A DNA stretch of 64,000 nt from Coenobita brevimanus (lineage: Eukaryota > Arthropoda > Malacostraca > Decapoda > Coenobitidae): assembly GCA_032717465.1 (NCBI GenBank), contig CM064664.1, positions 4,020,304-4,084,303 on the forward strand, read 5' to 3'. The position numbers and the translations under genes were made by a program. Under the pieces are notes generated by a model that was not told the origin of the DNA, made no database searches, and saw only the letters and a program-made list of their open reading frames with translations. Shown here piece by piece: positions 11,577-24,700 of the stretch. Positions within the stretch are counted from its first letter, which is position 1; each line of letters starts with the position of its first letter.

Positions 11577-12207
11577 GGGACGTTTGTAGGAAGGCTATGG
11601 AACTGCCCAGTTATATCGATCATGATGACGTCCTTCTTTAATACCTCTCTTGACAACAGGCTTATCAAATGTCAACAATACATTTCTATCTTGCTGTACT
11701 GTCACCAGGGCAATGCATGAAGGATGAGGAAGAAAAAACGCATTTGTATTTTCTGCTATAAATAAAATGGTAAAAAGTACGATAAGAATTAAGGTCATAT
11801 CTCTTTCTCATTATAGTATATTCAGTTCCTAAAAGTAGCAAGAATAGTTAATGTTAACACCTTTCTGTTACAAGCTGTTACAGAAGAAAAAATAATCATG
11901 TTAGTTAATTCGTTTTTATTTTTATTTCTGATTCTGACTTTACATACTCCTCATAAGAGTAAAAGAACTTGTGAACTATTTTTTTTTCTTTGGACTGAAA
12001 ATACATTATTAATATACTGTGTACCCCTGGACGCCTTTTCCACATCATTCATGTTTCCTCCAAATGATTACTAATATTATGAATCCAACAGTAATGATGC
12101 CCTAAGACTGAAGAGGTCAGATACTAAATTATGTTACAAGCCTGTTTCATACTAATTAAAAAAAAAAAAAAAAAAAACTGCCTGCAGGAGTCATATGGAA
12201 AAATTTA
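11577..12207 (-). other. Probable 3' untranslated and downstream region of IR gene
   Basis: This follows the IR stop codon in transcription direction. On the minus strand two overlapping AATAAA signals occur near 11925-11940, about 270 nt past the stop, plausible for 3' end processing. A T-rich tract on the minus strand lies at about 12160-12178. No other coding sequence is seen. Confidence 0.45.
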
Positions 12208-12486
12208 TCAGTCTAATGTTAGTCTCGTAGGTCCAGGTGTATGTGCAGGGTGTGGCTCCAACACCAGCAACCTCTCCACTACAAAGGCCACACTGCCCAG
12301 GGTGATGCCCACCAGGAGAAGCAGCAGAGGTCCCTGTGTATGGAAAACAGACAGACTCCTGAAATTTGTTTGGCTGTGTTCTGTTCCATCCTGTCTCTGC
12401 TGTTTTATTTCTTCCCTTCGTTTCATTCGACTTTCACGTGCAGCAGCTTCCAGTGTTTCCTTCTTCCACTGCTCATACAGACCAGC
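12208..12486 (-). CDS. Ionotropic receptor, terminal exon (S2 end, last TM, stop)
   Basis: The 279-nt exon begins after a T-rich tract and a cag acceptor (12487-12489) and ends in TGA at 12208-12210. It opens with 'AGLYEQW', the junction seen at the end of S2 in IRs. A basic charged linker follows, then 'LSVFHTQGPLLLLLVGITLGSVAF', a single hydrophobic helix corresponding to the last membrane segment of iGluR/IR proteins, and a short proline-containing cytoplasmic tail. It starts in phase 0, matching the phase-0 end of the exon at 31120-31306 across an 18.6-kb intron. IRs are ligand-gated cation channels of chemosensory neurons; ligand and subtype cannot be read from this. Confidence is high for the family and lower for expression. 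Confidence 0.85.
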   Translation of the reverse strand, partial: AGLYEQWKKETLEAAARESRMKRREEIKQQRQDGTEHSQTNFRSLSVFHTQGPLLLLLVGITLGSVAFVVERLLVLEPHPAHTPGPTRLTLD

Positions 12487-14279
12487 CTGAAAACAAAAAA
12501 ATGCAGTAGTGAGTCATGGAAGAACCTAAAATAGCCATCGTCAGGTCCCAGTGTAGTAAATGTTCTCATTTTATGTAAAACTTGTAGGAAGCTCTTAACC
12601 AATAGTATTATAACATTTATAATTACTCTTCTGTATTCTAATGCATTGGACATACTGAAATTATGTGTAGTCACCAGTTTTACGCATTTGGTACATGCAT
12701 AATGTTTAATGACAATACAACATGTTCAGAATCAATTTAACAATCTGTTCTACAACTCTGAAAAAGCAAAATCATTAAATATAATGCATCGATCTTGGCA
12801 GGTCATTCCTGTCTCTCGTTCAAAGTAAAGTGGTTGGTTGGGCTATAGTTCAGGCAACAGCTACGAATACTGTAACGCCCCCTCGTACTCAGTGGTACCA
12901 TCGCCACATTTTATCGGGCTGTTTAGACTATTTCGATATACCGTAACGTGGACTAAAACAATGTGGTCGCTACTTGTCCCTATGTAGCATGCTGTTGAAC
13001 AGTCAGGAATTACTTCTTTATTTTATTATCAGGAACGTACTAATCGTCCCCAATTTATACTTTTTATACTCCTTGTAGAAAATGGTACGATGCATATGTA
13101 TCATATAATTATGATGATTAGGGCAGTATTTTGCAAAATCAAAAAGGATATCTTAGTGCAATGAAATGGGTGCCCATACTTTTTAATGGTACAGAATTCT
13201 GCATTAGACACTGTAGAATGCATCTAAAAAGAATGTTTGCTACTTTGTTACAGGGTGAAGATATAAATAAGCACTTTTTAAAGATGTGAATGCTGATATA
13301 TTTTCAAGTTACATTCAGTAAAAATATACAAAATACTGGTGTTTAATCGCTGAATGTAGTCTTCTGTAGAACAGATTATCTCATTTAAGTCATATAGCTT
13401 TGGTTCAAGCATGAACCAAATATCACACCACTGTATACTGTACAAGTAAATGCTAACCATCCTCAAACTCCTTAATAACCTTTTAATTTAAAGCATTATT
13501 TTTTTTTCATGTTTTGAACTTTTGATAATGATCATTCCTCGGTACATAGGCCTACAGTATATAGTACCAATGTGATTTACAGAACCATCTGATATATTCG
13601 TATGTATCTCCACTGTTACTGTGGGGATACAGGTATAAATTTCAAGATATAACAAGTTCGGGCTAAATTGGAAGTACTGTATATGTCAGGTTTTCAAGGG
13701 CCACCTGCCATGGACTAAGAAAACTATTTGTTTACAAACCTGCTCCTACGGGCACAGGAAATGTCACTGGAACAATCCGTTAACACTTTTCGCGAAATCC
13801 GTCATTTATTAGTTTATGCTAATAAAATGCCTATATAAGCAAGATTTCATAGCATCAGTTTTGTTCTTAAGTGATCTTCTTACAGGCTTTTAGTATGCAT
13901 CACAAATGCATATTTTAGTCATCAAAGAAAACTCTTCAACTGTTATGCCTCCCAAATATGGTCGACGTACAGGCATATTTCAGCGATTTTCGAGTATTAG
14001 ATCCCTTGGATAACACATTATAGGAAATGTTTCTTAAACTGACGCAGAAATAGCGAAGGGGGGGAGGGCTTTCCAAGGAGAAGTAGTACCTCAGAAAGTC
14101 TTACGACCTGTACCTTAGAGGTACCATGAATAAATTTATGAGGTATAAATTATTACACTTAGCGATAGGAAAGTATAGCAGAGATGAAGGCTCGCTATAC
14201 CCACCTCTTCCACCTGCGGAACGGGCACGGAAAAGGAAGTACACTTAACCCGAGGGAAAAAGGGTAGGCTAGGACATTG
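12487..14279. other. Intron sequence without recognised features
   Basis: Start of the 18.6-kb IR intron. Unique-looking AT-rich sequence with only short, compositionally poor open frames. Confidence 0.5.
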
Positions 14280-14450
14280 GAAGAAATATTTAGTGTACCA
14301 CAAAGCCAGGTCTGCAATAACTCTAAACTGCTCTATCGACGAAGTGTTAACTACCTGTGCTGGCAGATGATTCCATATACAACAGATCTTATATGTGAAA
14401 AAACTGCCTAATGCATCATGTGGAATCCCCACTGGAGGGGTATCAACAAC
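14280..14450 (-). pseudogene. LINE C-terminal fragment
   Basis: The minus-strand frame has 'FFTYKICCIWNHLPAQVV' followed by 'SSIEQFRV'. This is the pattern (FF..R....WN.LP..VV....V..FK) found at the C-terminus of many CR1/jockey-type reverse transcriptases. Only this tail is left, with no RT motifs nearby. Confidence 0.55.
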
Positions 14451-14720
14451 CGGTTCAGATGGAGTAACGAGGTTGATATAACAAAAGTAACTTAACCACT
14501 AGGCAGTGTTGAGAGGAAGATGACAAAATAAATAGGTTACTTATATATCCCTGTTACCAAAAGGTTTTCTCTTTACCTGCTGGTTATCTGACATAATTCT
14601 GGTATTAGAGTTTGATATTCATACTTGTTTATAATATGCACTGTTATCAGACCCATTAACAGCTGGGTTGCTACAGACAAGCAATGATTTTTATCATCCG
14701 GCTTTAGCAAGGCGAGGAGA

Positions 14721-14725
<5 letters not shown>

Positions 14726-14774
<49 letters not shown>
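14726..14774. repeat. (GT)n microsatellite
   Basis: About 24 uninterrupted GT units. Confidence 0.95.
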
Positions 14775-14775
<1 letters not shown>

Positions 14776-14834
14776 CCTGAAATATCTCTAAAAGTTGTGG
14801 ATGAACTGTCGCCAAAACCATGACAAAACAGCAG

Positions 14835-15060
14835 TTATGTCAATGGGCAGAAGTGATTAAGTTTTGTTTACAATTTGATCAAAAGCGACCGAATACCAGT
14901 CGTCACAAATCAAATTATATTTTGGCCAATATCTCAGCAATGGATAGAGATACTTTTTTAAAATTACAATAGATTTGTAGGTAGCTTGTATCTTAGCCAA
15001 GATATTTTGCTGGTGATCAGCATTTGGCCCCCAAATGCTTTTGTTTTTCGTCTCAGTAAA
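14835..15060 (-). repeat. Dispersed repeat ('gccaaatgctgatc' family), copy
   Basis: On the minus strand the stretch beginning 'ggccaaatgctgatcacc' followed by 'gcaaaatatcttgg' resembles 40440-40500 and 59375-59430. It is a short non-coding dispersed repeat of unknown class. Confidence 0.45.
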
Positions 15061-15378
15061 AAATTTAGACAGACTTCGTAAGGGGATTTCTCTTCTTAGT
15101 TTAACCTAGTAGAAACCATCGTCACCCTGGTGTGACGGTTCAGCGCATTTTCCAAACATAAATGAGGAGGGAACCCCAGGTTGGGTCCTATGATCTTTGG
15201 GAAAATGACCTGATTGGTGAATGGTAGTATGCTAAGAACCTGCCCCACAAAATCCCACCTGCAGCAACTCAGGGTTTTGGAGGGTTATGTGCAGCGGCAG
15301 TGTATGTAACCCACCATTCATGATATTCTGTAAAAGTTGCAGCAAAATTCTGTTATCATTTTTGTGTAGAAATCACCC

Positions 15379-17989
15379 ATGCCTCATCCAGTAATAGCTG
15401 TTGGCAGTGGAACTCTCGAGGTATTTGAGGAAACTGGGAGGAATTTCAACTGCTTGTGTCTGTGTTTCACCTGTGTTTGCCTTCAGGAGACTATGGTGGG
15501 AGACAAAACTCTTCTTATTCTGGGAGGATATACAGTCATTCACTCACTAGCTCTTATAGACTGTGGTTCTCGAGGTGGCTGTCCTATCCTGTGTGTACTG
15601 ATGTTCTGTTTACTTCATTTCCTGTCTGGTTCCTCCTTCAGGCTGTGGCTGTTCAATTACACCTGGGAAGGCGTTACATGTTCAGTTTTCTTTATTTATC
15701 CCGCCCCCCCTCCCCTTCCACTCCTCTCTGTGCCTTGACCACTTTATGTGTCAGCTCCCTAGGCCATTTTTTCTTCTAGGTGACGTGAATGGCCATCATG
15801 ATTTGCGAGGTGAAACTATATGTAATGCCTGTTGTGATCTGGCATCTTTGGTGGAGGATTTGGACATGGTTCCTCAGAGCACAGAAGACCTGCCACACTT
15901 CGTGTACATACTGGTACTTTATCTGTTACTGATCTTACATTGGTCTCCCGTAATTCTTCGCTTAATTTTTCATGTGAGATTTTGTCTGACTTGAATGGTG
16001 TTAATCAAAAAGCAAGCAGCTCTGTGCTGCTGAAGCGTGTACTTTGATGGTCTTTGGGTACGACTGATAGGCAGAGTTTGCAGAACACCGCGGTCTTGAC
16101 TGTCGTATTCCCAACTTTCAAAGGGTCGACGAAGCAGAACAGTATTTTACACCAACTATACACTATATCATTCTGGCCCTTCCTCTGTTCCACGAACGTG
16201 TGGGAAGTTTTGCATGTGACCTGTGCCTTGGTGGGAGGAGGAGTGCTTTAGCTACGTGTGTCCACAAAGCTCCTTATAGGAAACTTAGGAAGAATAAGGA
16301 TGTCTTCTTTTATATTCAGTTTAAGGAAGCCTGTGCCCGATATGGGTGGGTTCTTAACATATCGCGTCAAACCTTGTGGAGAACCTATGACCCCTCACCC
16401 ACCTTATCCACTCTATTACCATTGGTCAGGAAGGTGATGAAAATAACGGGTAAGTAATCACAGTCACCTCCCTTGGTGCATAAAATTCAGGGATCTTCAT
16501 TATCCAGCTCCTCTGAAGTAGCTTCAGTCCTGGTAGAGCATTTTTACAATGTTTTTTGTTCAGATCCATCCAAGTCATTTAGCTTATTCCAGCATCAACA
16601 GGAAAGGTTAGGTATTTAATGTCTGTAGATTGAGTGGGGTTCTTATGTTTTTTTGCAGTCTGTTAACTAAAGGCTGCTCTTCAACAGTGTAATGACTCTG
16701 CTTCTGGTGGTAATGACATTCCTTATGATATGATTTACCATTTGCCATACGATTCTCTGTTTTTATTAATAATTTACAATAGGATAAAGGATGGAGATAA
16801 AATATCCCCTAATTGGGGGATGGGTATTGTTCTTCCATTTCTTAAACCACTTAAGAACTATTTTAACGAGTCAGACTATCATATCGTTTGTTTGACATCT
16901 TGTGTATACTAACTCTTTGAGAAGATGGTTAGCAGGAGGCCAACTAAAAAAGATGTTTCTTCTCTCCGTCACAAAGAGGGTTTCATTGAATGACATGTAC
17001 ACTGGACTACCTCATCGGATCTGAGTCGGCAGTCTGTGAGGTTTTTGCATCTGGACAACATCTTACAGTTTTGTTCTTTGACCTGGGAACGGCATATGAT
17101 ACGGCATGGAACCAATGCATTCTGAATTAACTTCACAGTTTGGGGCTGCATGGGCACCTGCCATTGTTCCTTAGTGACTTCTAGTTGAACGGCAGGTTTC
17201 AGGTCTCTGTGCTGTCCTCACTCTGTCCTACGAGTTCAGACAGAAAATGTTCCACAGAGGAGTGTCCTATGTGTTCCTTTACTTGCTGTTGCCATCAATG
17301 GCATACTTGATTCCCTGCCACAAAGGGTGTCTTCTTCCTTTTATTTGGATAACCTAGTGATATAGTTTGATGGTTCCTATATGTGTGCTGTTGAGAGGCG
17401 GATGCAGCTGATGCTAGAAAGCGTCATCAGCTGGACAGAGTGGATAAATTTCCGTTTTTCTTCAAGCATGAGTGTAGCTATCCACTTTTATGAATTAAAG
17501 GGGTTGGCACCTGCTACAATGCATGGAGACTAAGTTTCTTGGCTTAACGTTTGACTGTCAAGTTACCTGAGTTTTACATTGGAAACTTCTCTGAGTGTCA
17601 TGAATGCAAGCAATGAATTTGTTGAAGGTACTGTCTCTGTCCTTGCTTAAGGTTGCAAGGTGTACCCCTCCTCTACTGTACCACGGCTTAATGTTCTCAG
17701 TTGCTTGCATCGTGCAGTTTTGCGTCTTGCCACTTGTGCTTTCAGATCCTACCCAATTACTAGCTTGTGGAAGCTGCTGTTCTTTCCTTTTATCTACAGG
17801 TCAAGTTGTTATCTCGCCGCGTCCCACTGACGTATGGGCACGTCACCAGTTTTTCATGCTGAGTCCTAACGATGCACTGGTATGTTCTGCAATTGCGTGG
17901 TCTGTCATTTGCACATTTTTCAAGTTTTGGGGGTGATTTTTGGTAGGCATATGTGGGAGACCTTCTACCCGCCGTCAGGTGGGGATACT
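15379..17989 (+). pseudogene. Jockey-like LINE polyprotein, heavily decayed
   Basis: Fragments of one LINE in several plus-strand frames. First an APE endonuclease: 'CLQETMVGDKTLLI' near 15480 and 'LGDVNGHHDLRGETICN' near 15777. Then a linker, and RT pieces: 'IVLPFLKPLK' near 16830, a diverged motif A region near 17070-17130, a 'VPQxSVL'-like region near 17250 and a diverged motif C near 17340. C-terminal RT pieces lie near 17600-17930. Many stops and shifts mean no single open frame is longer than about 120 codons. It is truncated at its 3' side by the LTR-like repeat at 17990. The same family is seen at 1-330 and 29130-29860. Confidence 0.7.
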
Positions 17990-18512
17990 TGTAAGTCTTG
18001 AGATGGATCATATACAGTAGTAGTCATAGCCGAGTAATTATGTGAGGGAGTAACTTCAGTTCACTTGTAGCTGGTGACGGAAGAAGTTAGATGGAGGCTG
18101 GGTCTTGATTGTAGTTTATTATCTTCAGAGAGAAATTTTAAGTTGAACATTGTGTGTATTACGTAGGAGCATATATATGCTAGCTAAGTTCTCACTGGAC
18201 CCCTCTTCTCTTCTCTCTTTACAATCTTTCACCTCTGTAGCTAGCCTCCTTCTGCCTCCCTAATTCCTCGTTTCTAGCGTAGGAGAGCTTGTGTCACGTG
18301 TACTGGCTGTGTGTGAAGTTTCTAGAAGCCTGTGTGTCTGTGTGTGTGTCGCACTCCCGGTGCACCTCTGGTATTCCTTCACTGCAATCTTGCAAGCTCA
18401 TTTCCTGTTCCCACACCTAGCTTAACTATCATGTTACAGGTGTTACTTTTAGATTAAACATTTATATTGCTATCTATTATGAGTTGTATTATAATAATGT
18501 AGATTCCTAACA
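17990..18512 (-). repeat. LTR-like repeat, family B, solo copy
   Basis: This 523-bp repeat is highly similar to 28008-28518. It begins 'tgtaagtcttgag' and ends 'gattcctaaca', so TG...CA ends on either strand. Inside are 'aatttctagaagcctgtgtgt'-type and 'gagcttgtgtcacgtgtact' phrases, which also occur in diverged form in family A. No coding sequence, and no clear target duplication. Confidence 0.6.
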
Positions 18513-18749
18513 TCGCTCACTCACGCCAGCTGGAGAACCTACAACAGCCTGTATTAGTGATAAGGTATAATCTATGCATAATATTGATTATATTATTCTA
18601 TGGACATAATATTCATGATAATATTGTACTGATCTAATAATATTCTAGAAACGTAATACATTGTAAACATATTGTGTATATAATGGAGCAAATTCACTAT
18701 AGTAAAACTGATTTAACAAAATTGCATAACATACAGTATTGTAAAATGT
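18513..18749. other. No recognisable feature
   Basis: AT-rich sequence between the LTR-like repeat and a (TA)n tract. Phrases such as 'ataatattcatgataatattg' resemble 2340-2410. Confidence 0.4.
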
Positions 18750-18761
18750 GTATATATATAT

Positions 18762-18844
<83 letters not shown>
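18750..18844. repeat. (TA)n microsatellite
   Basis: A nearly pure TA run broken only by one 'taacat' near 18761. Confidence 0.95.
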
Positions 18845-18847
<3 letters not shown>

Positions 18848-19031
18848 AAACTATTCCAAAGCCAAGGTTATAATAAGAGTTATTAATAAATTTGTATTTT
18901 ATATAGATATAATGGTACTGGTATAAGAAATGAATACTTGTATATCATGTAATATTAATCCATATGTCATCCCATAATTTTCCGATTTTTTATATATATA
19001 AAATGAACACTATTTACACAATATTTACACT

Positions 19032-20672
19032 TTATTCAGGGGGTCCCACTTCAATGTTCACTCTTCCTCCAGTAAATACTGACTCCAAGTCTAAAATTCT
19101 TGGATGCATTCTGTGCATTGCCAACTGCACTACTGCAAATACAATAGTGAAGATAATAAAGGCAGTAGGTGCTGGGCTATACACATAGTATGGGTTGAAC
19201 ATACTCAAACTCAGTTCTTCCCAGAGCTTCATTGTTTCATTGATTAGTTGCATAGTTTCAAACTTAGGTGAAGTTAACTTAATACTTGTGCTCATGTTTA
19301 AGTCCATCTTAGGTAAAAAGTGGAAATATTTGTGTGTATGGCTGAGGATGGCATAGTGATTGGTGGTAGATAAAGTGCACATGGATGGTGTAAGTACCAC
19401 ACAGTAGTCTGGTGCTATGTATAATCCTGATGCTGAAGTATGAGATGGTGGTATGTCTGGACAAATTATGTAAACTGATGTGTTATGAGTAAGGTAAAAA
19501 ACACTGTGAGTGTGCAATGCACTGATGGTGTATAGGTTTATCTGTCTGTGGCCTGGTGTTTGAGATCGTTGCCTCAATGTGTTTGTGTTGTTTGTTCTGT
19601 CTGTTTTCGGGTCGCGACCGATTTTGTTCTTTGTTTGGAGTAGCTGTAGTTGTTTTCACGGCTGATACTGTGTCTGTCATTCTCATTCTAATAGAATTTG
19701 ATTGTGTTTCGGTCACCCCTGCTTTGCTACCATTCACCTCTACCTCGTTCATAAAATCTAGCAAGCACATTCCTTGGGAGTAAGAAATCGTCTTAGTGAT
19801 TTTAAGGACCCTATCATGTAATATACACAAGGCAGCTACATAACCAACGGTGTCTACGACAAACACTGGTGACATCTTTCCATCTTCTGTTATCCAGTTT
19901 GAGTTTTCAAAAGTGGCCAATAATGCATTTTTAATTGTGGAAACATCTGCTGTGTTTTCACTTAGCACATGATTTGTTGAATGTTCTCTTACGAGATCCA
20001 CAGTCTTATATAATTCTGGAATTATACCTGGCAAAAAGTTTATACCTCCAGAGAATTTCTTCAGGAATTCTGCTACTCATCATATTTCTTAGCTCTAAGG
20101 AGCTTATCTGATCTAAGCAGATCACCTTCTGGACATCTCTCTTGGTTAATTCAGGAAGAAAATATTGCTATTTTCTCCTTTTCATCTGTTACATGTCTCT
20201 TAACAAATAATTGTTCGCATTGGTTGGTGAGTGACATTACATCAATGTGGTCTTTATCTCTGCTTGAGAATTTTGGGATGTTTTTGCCTTCGTGATAAAC
20301 ATAAAAATGAGGTGGGGATGTTTGATTTGTGGCATTGCCTTCGTTATTCATTTTGGTTGCTTATTTTGTTAGGTTCACTTGGAGTTCTTTATTGTTGTGT
20401 GAAGGAATACTGGAATAAGTTTTACCTAATCTATGAACTCTGTTAAGTAAATTTTCATAGATATGTAATGCAGATCTAACATCCTCACTTGCTACATCAG
20501 AGGGAGTTTCCCAATCATTTAGAAATGATGTATTTGTTTCTTTATCTTTACTTTGTGAAGAATTTTGAAGGGTGGGTGTGTTGTCCTGTTGTTCTAATTG
20601 TGGATCTGCAGTGGCCGCTAACTGTGTATCATCTGGCACTAACACGGGGGGTGTCGAAAATATTCCAGTCAT
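19032..20672 (-). pseudogene. Decayed gag-env-like retroelement remnant
   Basis: Minus-strand open pieces from ATG at about 20672 to a stop at 19032 in shifted frames. The first pieces (20360-20672, 20151-20351 and about 19600-20080) read as a soluble acidic protein with a segment around 'YHEGKNIPKFSS' and 'LTNQCEQLFVK', similar in layout to retroelement capsids. At least one stop and one shift separate them. The last piece (19032-19577) looks like the C-terminal half of a membrane glycoprotein: several cysteines, N-glycosylation-type NxS/T sites, one strong hydrophobic segment near residues 143-158 and a short charged tail. No protease, RT or integrase lies between them, so pol is missing. 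The family was not recognised; the env reading is an inference from topology. (TA)n tracts lie on both sides and no LTRs were found. Confidence 0.45.
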
Positions 20673-20787
20673 ATCACTCAGCTATTAATAAACTCATTTT
20701 GCTAGGGTATGGTGTTATAGAACACTTATTTTATGTATGTGTTAACTGAATAGATAAGTAAATGATTAGTAAGAAGTATATATATAA

Positions 20788-20795
20788 TAATAATA

Positions 20796-20871
<76 letters not shown>

Positions 20872-20873
20872 AT
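20788..20873. repeat. (TA)n microsatellite, left part of split tract
   Basis: A TA run directly abutting the LTR at 20874. The matching right part is at 27215-27315, so the retrotransposon apparently landed inside one (TA)n tract. Confidence 0.9.
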
Positions 20874-21670
20874 TGTTACGGAACAGAGAAAGATAATGTA
20901 CACTCCAAGTGAGAATATTAAAAAATCACTACTGTCCCGTAAAGTTCCAGGTTCAAAACAAAAGAGTTAGGTAAAATTACAAGTTAAAGTTTAATGCTCA
21001 AACTAACAACAAAACATTCAGGACTCATAAGGACAATGTAATGGCAAAAACAGGTTAAATATATGGTTAACTGCAATAGCTTCTATTAACATGAAATTAG
21101 CAAGAGTAAATTTACCTAAGTCAGCCCTGCTAAAATGAAAATACACTGGGTAATGCTCAGTTAATGCAAGATAAATTATTACAGATACAAAATAATATTA
21201 AAACTGGCTGACAAAAGGAATCCTACATAAATTACAAAAAAACCTCACTAGGCCTACAAATCAACACCTTATGCTATACAGTACAAGGAAAAAATGCAAT
21301 AACAGTTATACTCAAATTACACAGCTGCTAGATGGTTGGAGACTTCCGGAGCACTCACAATAATAATAACGGTACAGGGGAGGACAGAGATGTGAACAAA
21401 ATGAGGAGTAGATCTAAGTGGCAATGATGCAGAGACTGAGCTCATTATATAGGGGCCAGCAGAGCTTGATACAACTTGTAAGAAGGACGCGCAAATGAAG
21501 CCATGGGGACAAAGAGTTGACAATCCCGCTCTGGACAACAGAAAGAACGACTTACTCTACTATAACGGTAGAAGGGGGGGACTGAGGCAGAACACGCTCG
21601 TGATCAAACATGCAGCATACTGTGCGTTAGAATTACACAAAAGGATGATGAAATCATAGGCTATGTAACA
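20874..21670 (-). repeat. 3' LTR of Gmr1-like element
   Basis: This 797-bp repeat differs from 26419-27214 at only a few positions, for example one base in an A run near the distal end. In element orientation it is the downstream LTR, next to the polypurine tract. Confidence 0.95.
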
Positions 21671-21681
21671 CCTCCCCACAA
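21671..21681 (-). other. Polypurine tract
   Basis: On the minus strand GTGGGGAGG lies immediately before the 3' LTR start TGTTACATAG. This is the expected plus-strand DNA primer. Confidence 0.8.
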
Positions 21682-21731
21682 AGAAAAAGAAATTTACAAA
21701 GGAAATTTCTTATTACTCTAAAACAATCTGT

Positions 21732-24700
21732 CTAAAGGCTAGATAAGCAATCTGCAATAACATTTTCTTTCCCCTTGACATGTTGTATGTCTAATGAATA
21801 CTCCTGAAGAAGTAGACTCCATCTTGTCAATCTCTGATTTTTATCTTTAAACTTACTAAGGAATTTCAGTGGGTTATGATCGGTATAAATGACTATGGGG
21901 TCAAAACCAGAACACAAATAAAATGAAAAATGCTGTAAACCCAAAATCAAGGCCAAAAGCTCTTTCTCAATAGTTGAGTAGTTCTTTTGAGGTGGAGTGA
22001 ACTTCCTACTGTAATAAGATACAGGGTGTTCAATACCCTGATCATCCTCTTGCAGCAAAACAGCCCCAGCTCCTGTATCACTTGCGTCAACAGCCATCTT
22101 AAAAGGCTTAGCAAAATTTGGAGTAGCGAGCACTGGGTGACTTAATAGGATAGCTTTAAGTTTGTTGAAAGAGGATTCACAGTTATCGGTCCAGACAAAT
22201 TTAACTCCCTTTTTCAGTAGGTCTGTAAGTGGTGATACAAGAATAGAAAAGTTAAGAACAAATCTCCTGTAATAACCTACCATTCCCAAAAATCTTTGTA
22301 GCTCCTTCCTACTTTTAGGTCTGGGAAGATCACTTATAACCTGAACCTTAGTTCCTGGTGGTGCAACATGTCCATTACCAATTACATACCCAAGGTACTG
22401 AACTTTAGCTTGACCAAACTCACACTTTGATAAATTAGCTACAAGATTAGCATGAACCAATCGCTCAAGAAATTTACTGACATGGCATAGGTGATCTTTC
22501 CAGTTGTCACTGAAGATTAATACATCATCAATATAAACAACACACCCTGCCAAACCCTCTGTTACAACATTCATGAGCTTCTGAAATGTGGCTAGTGCAT
22601 TCTTCATACCATATGGCATTACAGAACATGCAAAAGTCTTTCCTAGTGTTACAAAACATGAGATCTCCCTAGCACGTTCAGTCATAGGTACTTGCCAGTA
22701 TCCCTTTAACAAATCAAACTTACTTATGTACCTAGCCTTTCCGATCTTATCTATGCAATCTTCCACGCGAGGGAGAGGGTAAGTGTCTGTTTTGGTTATC
22801 TGATTAACACGTCTGTAGTCGATGCAAAGCCGCTGTGACCCACCTGGCTTAGGGACCAGAGTGACAGGAGAACTCCACTCGCTCTGACAGGGCTCAATCA
22901 TCTTGTGGTCCAACAGGTAGCCAAGCTCCTTCTGGATGAGAGGAACTTTCACTGGGTTCACACGGTAAGGGGGCAATTTATTTGGCTTTGCGTCTCCAAC
23001 ATCGACATCATGCATCAACACAGTGGTTCTTCCTGGAGTGGCACGGAACACTTGCGGGTACTCCTGCAGTAATGCCGAAAACTCCTGCCTTTCCTTGGGA
23101 GGTAGATGAGAAAGCTTAGTCTGGAGATCATTCATGATATCAGGATTCTTCCCCAAACTATCACTCAGGCTCATACTGCATGGGAGAGCTTCACTTGCAG
23201 ACTCGGGTGGAACAGCTACAGTGCAGACTGGATTATTTTCGTCCCGCCTGTGATATAACTTTAGCATGTTGATGTGACATAGTTGCTTGCTCTTTCTATG
23301 ATCTGGTGTGGCGATGACATAGTTGACATCACTGAGTTTCTTCTCCACGAAATAAGGGCCACTAAACTTGGCTTTAAGAGGTTGCCCATGAACTGGTAGC
23401 AGAATCAAAACCTGATCTCCTGGCTGAAAGTGGCGTAACCTGGACTTCTTGTCAAACCAAGTCTTCATCTTCTCCTGAGCAGCTCCTAAATTCTCTCTCG
23501 CCAGCTGTAAAGCAGTGGACAGCCGTTCTTTGAACTTCATCACATACTCCAGCAGGTTGACGTCATCTTCCTCCGACAGCCAGCATTCCTTGAGTAACTT
23601 AAGGGGTCCTCTTACTTCATGGCCAAACAGTAGTTCAAAAGGTGAGAAGCCCAGTGATTCATTTGGAGATTCTCTTGCGGACAACACAACGAATGGAAGA
23701 CCTTTATCCCAGTCTTTCTGATGTTCCAAACAGTATTTCTTGAGCATCGATTTGAGTGTTTGATGATATCTCTCCAACGCTCCTTGGGTCTGGGGATGGT
23801 AAGCTGAAGACGTGATCTGGGAGATGCCCAACTCTTTCAGAGACTGCTTGAAAACGTTTGACATGAAATTACTTCCCCGGTCTGACTGTACCTCCTTGGG
23901 CAGACCAAACTTTGTGAAGAACCCTAGCATTTCCTTAACCACGTTCTTTGCTGAGATATTTCTAAGTGGAATGGCTTCAGGATAACGAGTAGCCATATCA
24001 ATCATGGTCAACACATAAGAAATTCCTGAAGAAGTCTTAGGAAGAGGGCCCACAATATCCACCAACACACGGGTGAAAGGCGCCTCAAAAGGAGGAATGG
24101 GAACTAGAGGTGCAACCTTTTCGGTCTGATTACACTTCCCCACAACTTGACAGGTGTGACAAGACTTACAATACCAGGAAACATCCCTGAAGATACCTGG
24201 CCAGTAGAAGTGTTTCAAAATGCGTGCCACAGTCTTCCTCACTCCAAGGTGTCCTGCCAAACTGGAATCATGAGCCACTCGAATGATATCCTGCCTACAA
24301 ACACGAGGGATGACAACTTGATGTACAACCTCCCATTCACAGTTGGCTGATGCTGTTGGGGGTCTCCACTTCCTCATAAGTACTCCTGACTTTACATAAT
24401 AACAAGTAGAAGCACCGGCTGACTCTTCTTCACTGTAAGCAGAGTTAGCTAGACCTTTCAACTCAGGGTCAGCAACCTGCAACTCAACCAACTCTTGACG
24501 AGACAAATTATCAACACTACGCGGTACTGCCTCATCTGGTGAGTGGTCCAAATTAGCAAGAAAAGTGTCAGCTAGGATAACATCATCATCATCATTATCC
24601 TCTAAATCACCAGTAACTTTAGACTTAGCCCTAGTGACAGCACATGCAGGGAACACATCAGGGACATCACAATCCTGGGTCGCAGCCACTGGCTCACTAG

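Noticed and set aside
18645..18848. Minus-strand frame of alternating Ile-Tyr
   Set aside because: Translation of a (TA)n microsatellite.
21317..21538. 73-codon frame occurring in both Gmr1-like LTRs (also 26862-27083)
   Set aside because: Lies within the LTRs, opposite no known domain; present twice only because the LTRs are duplicated.
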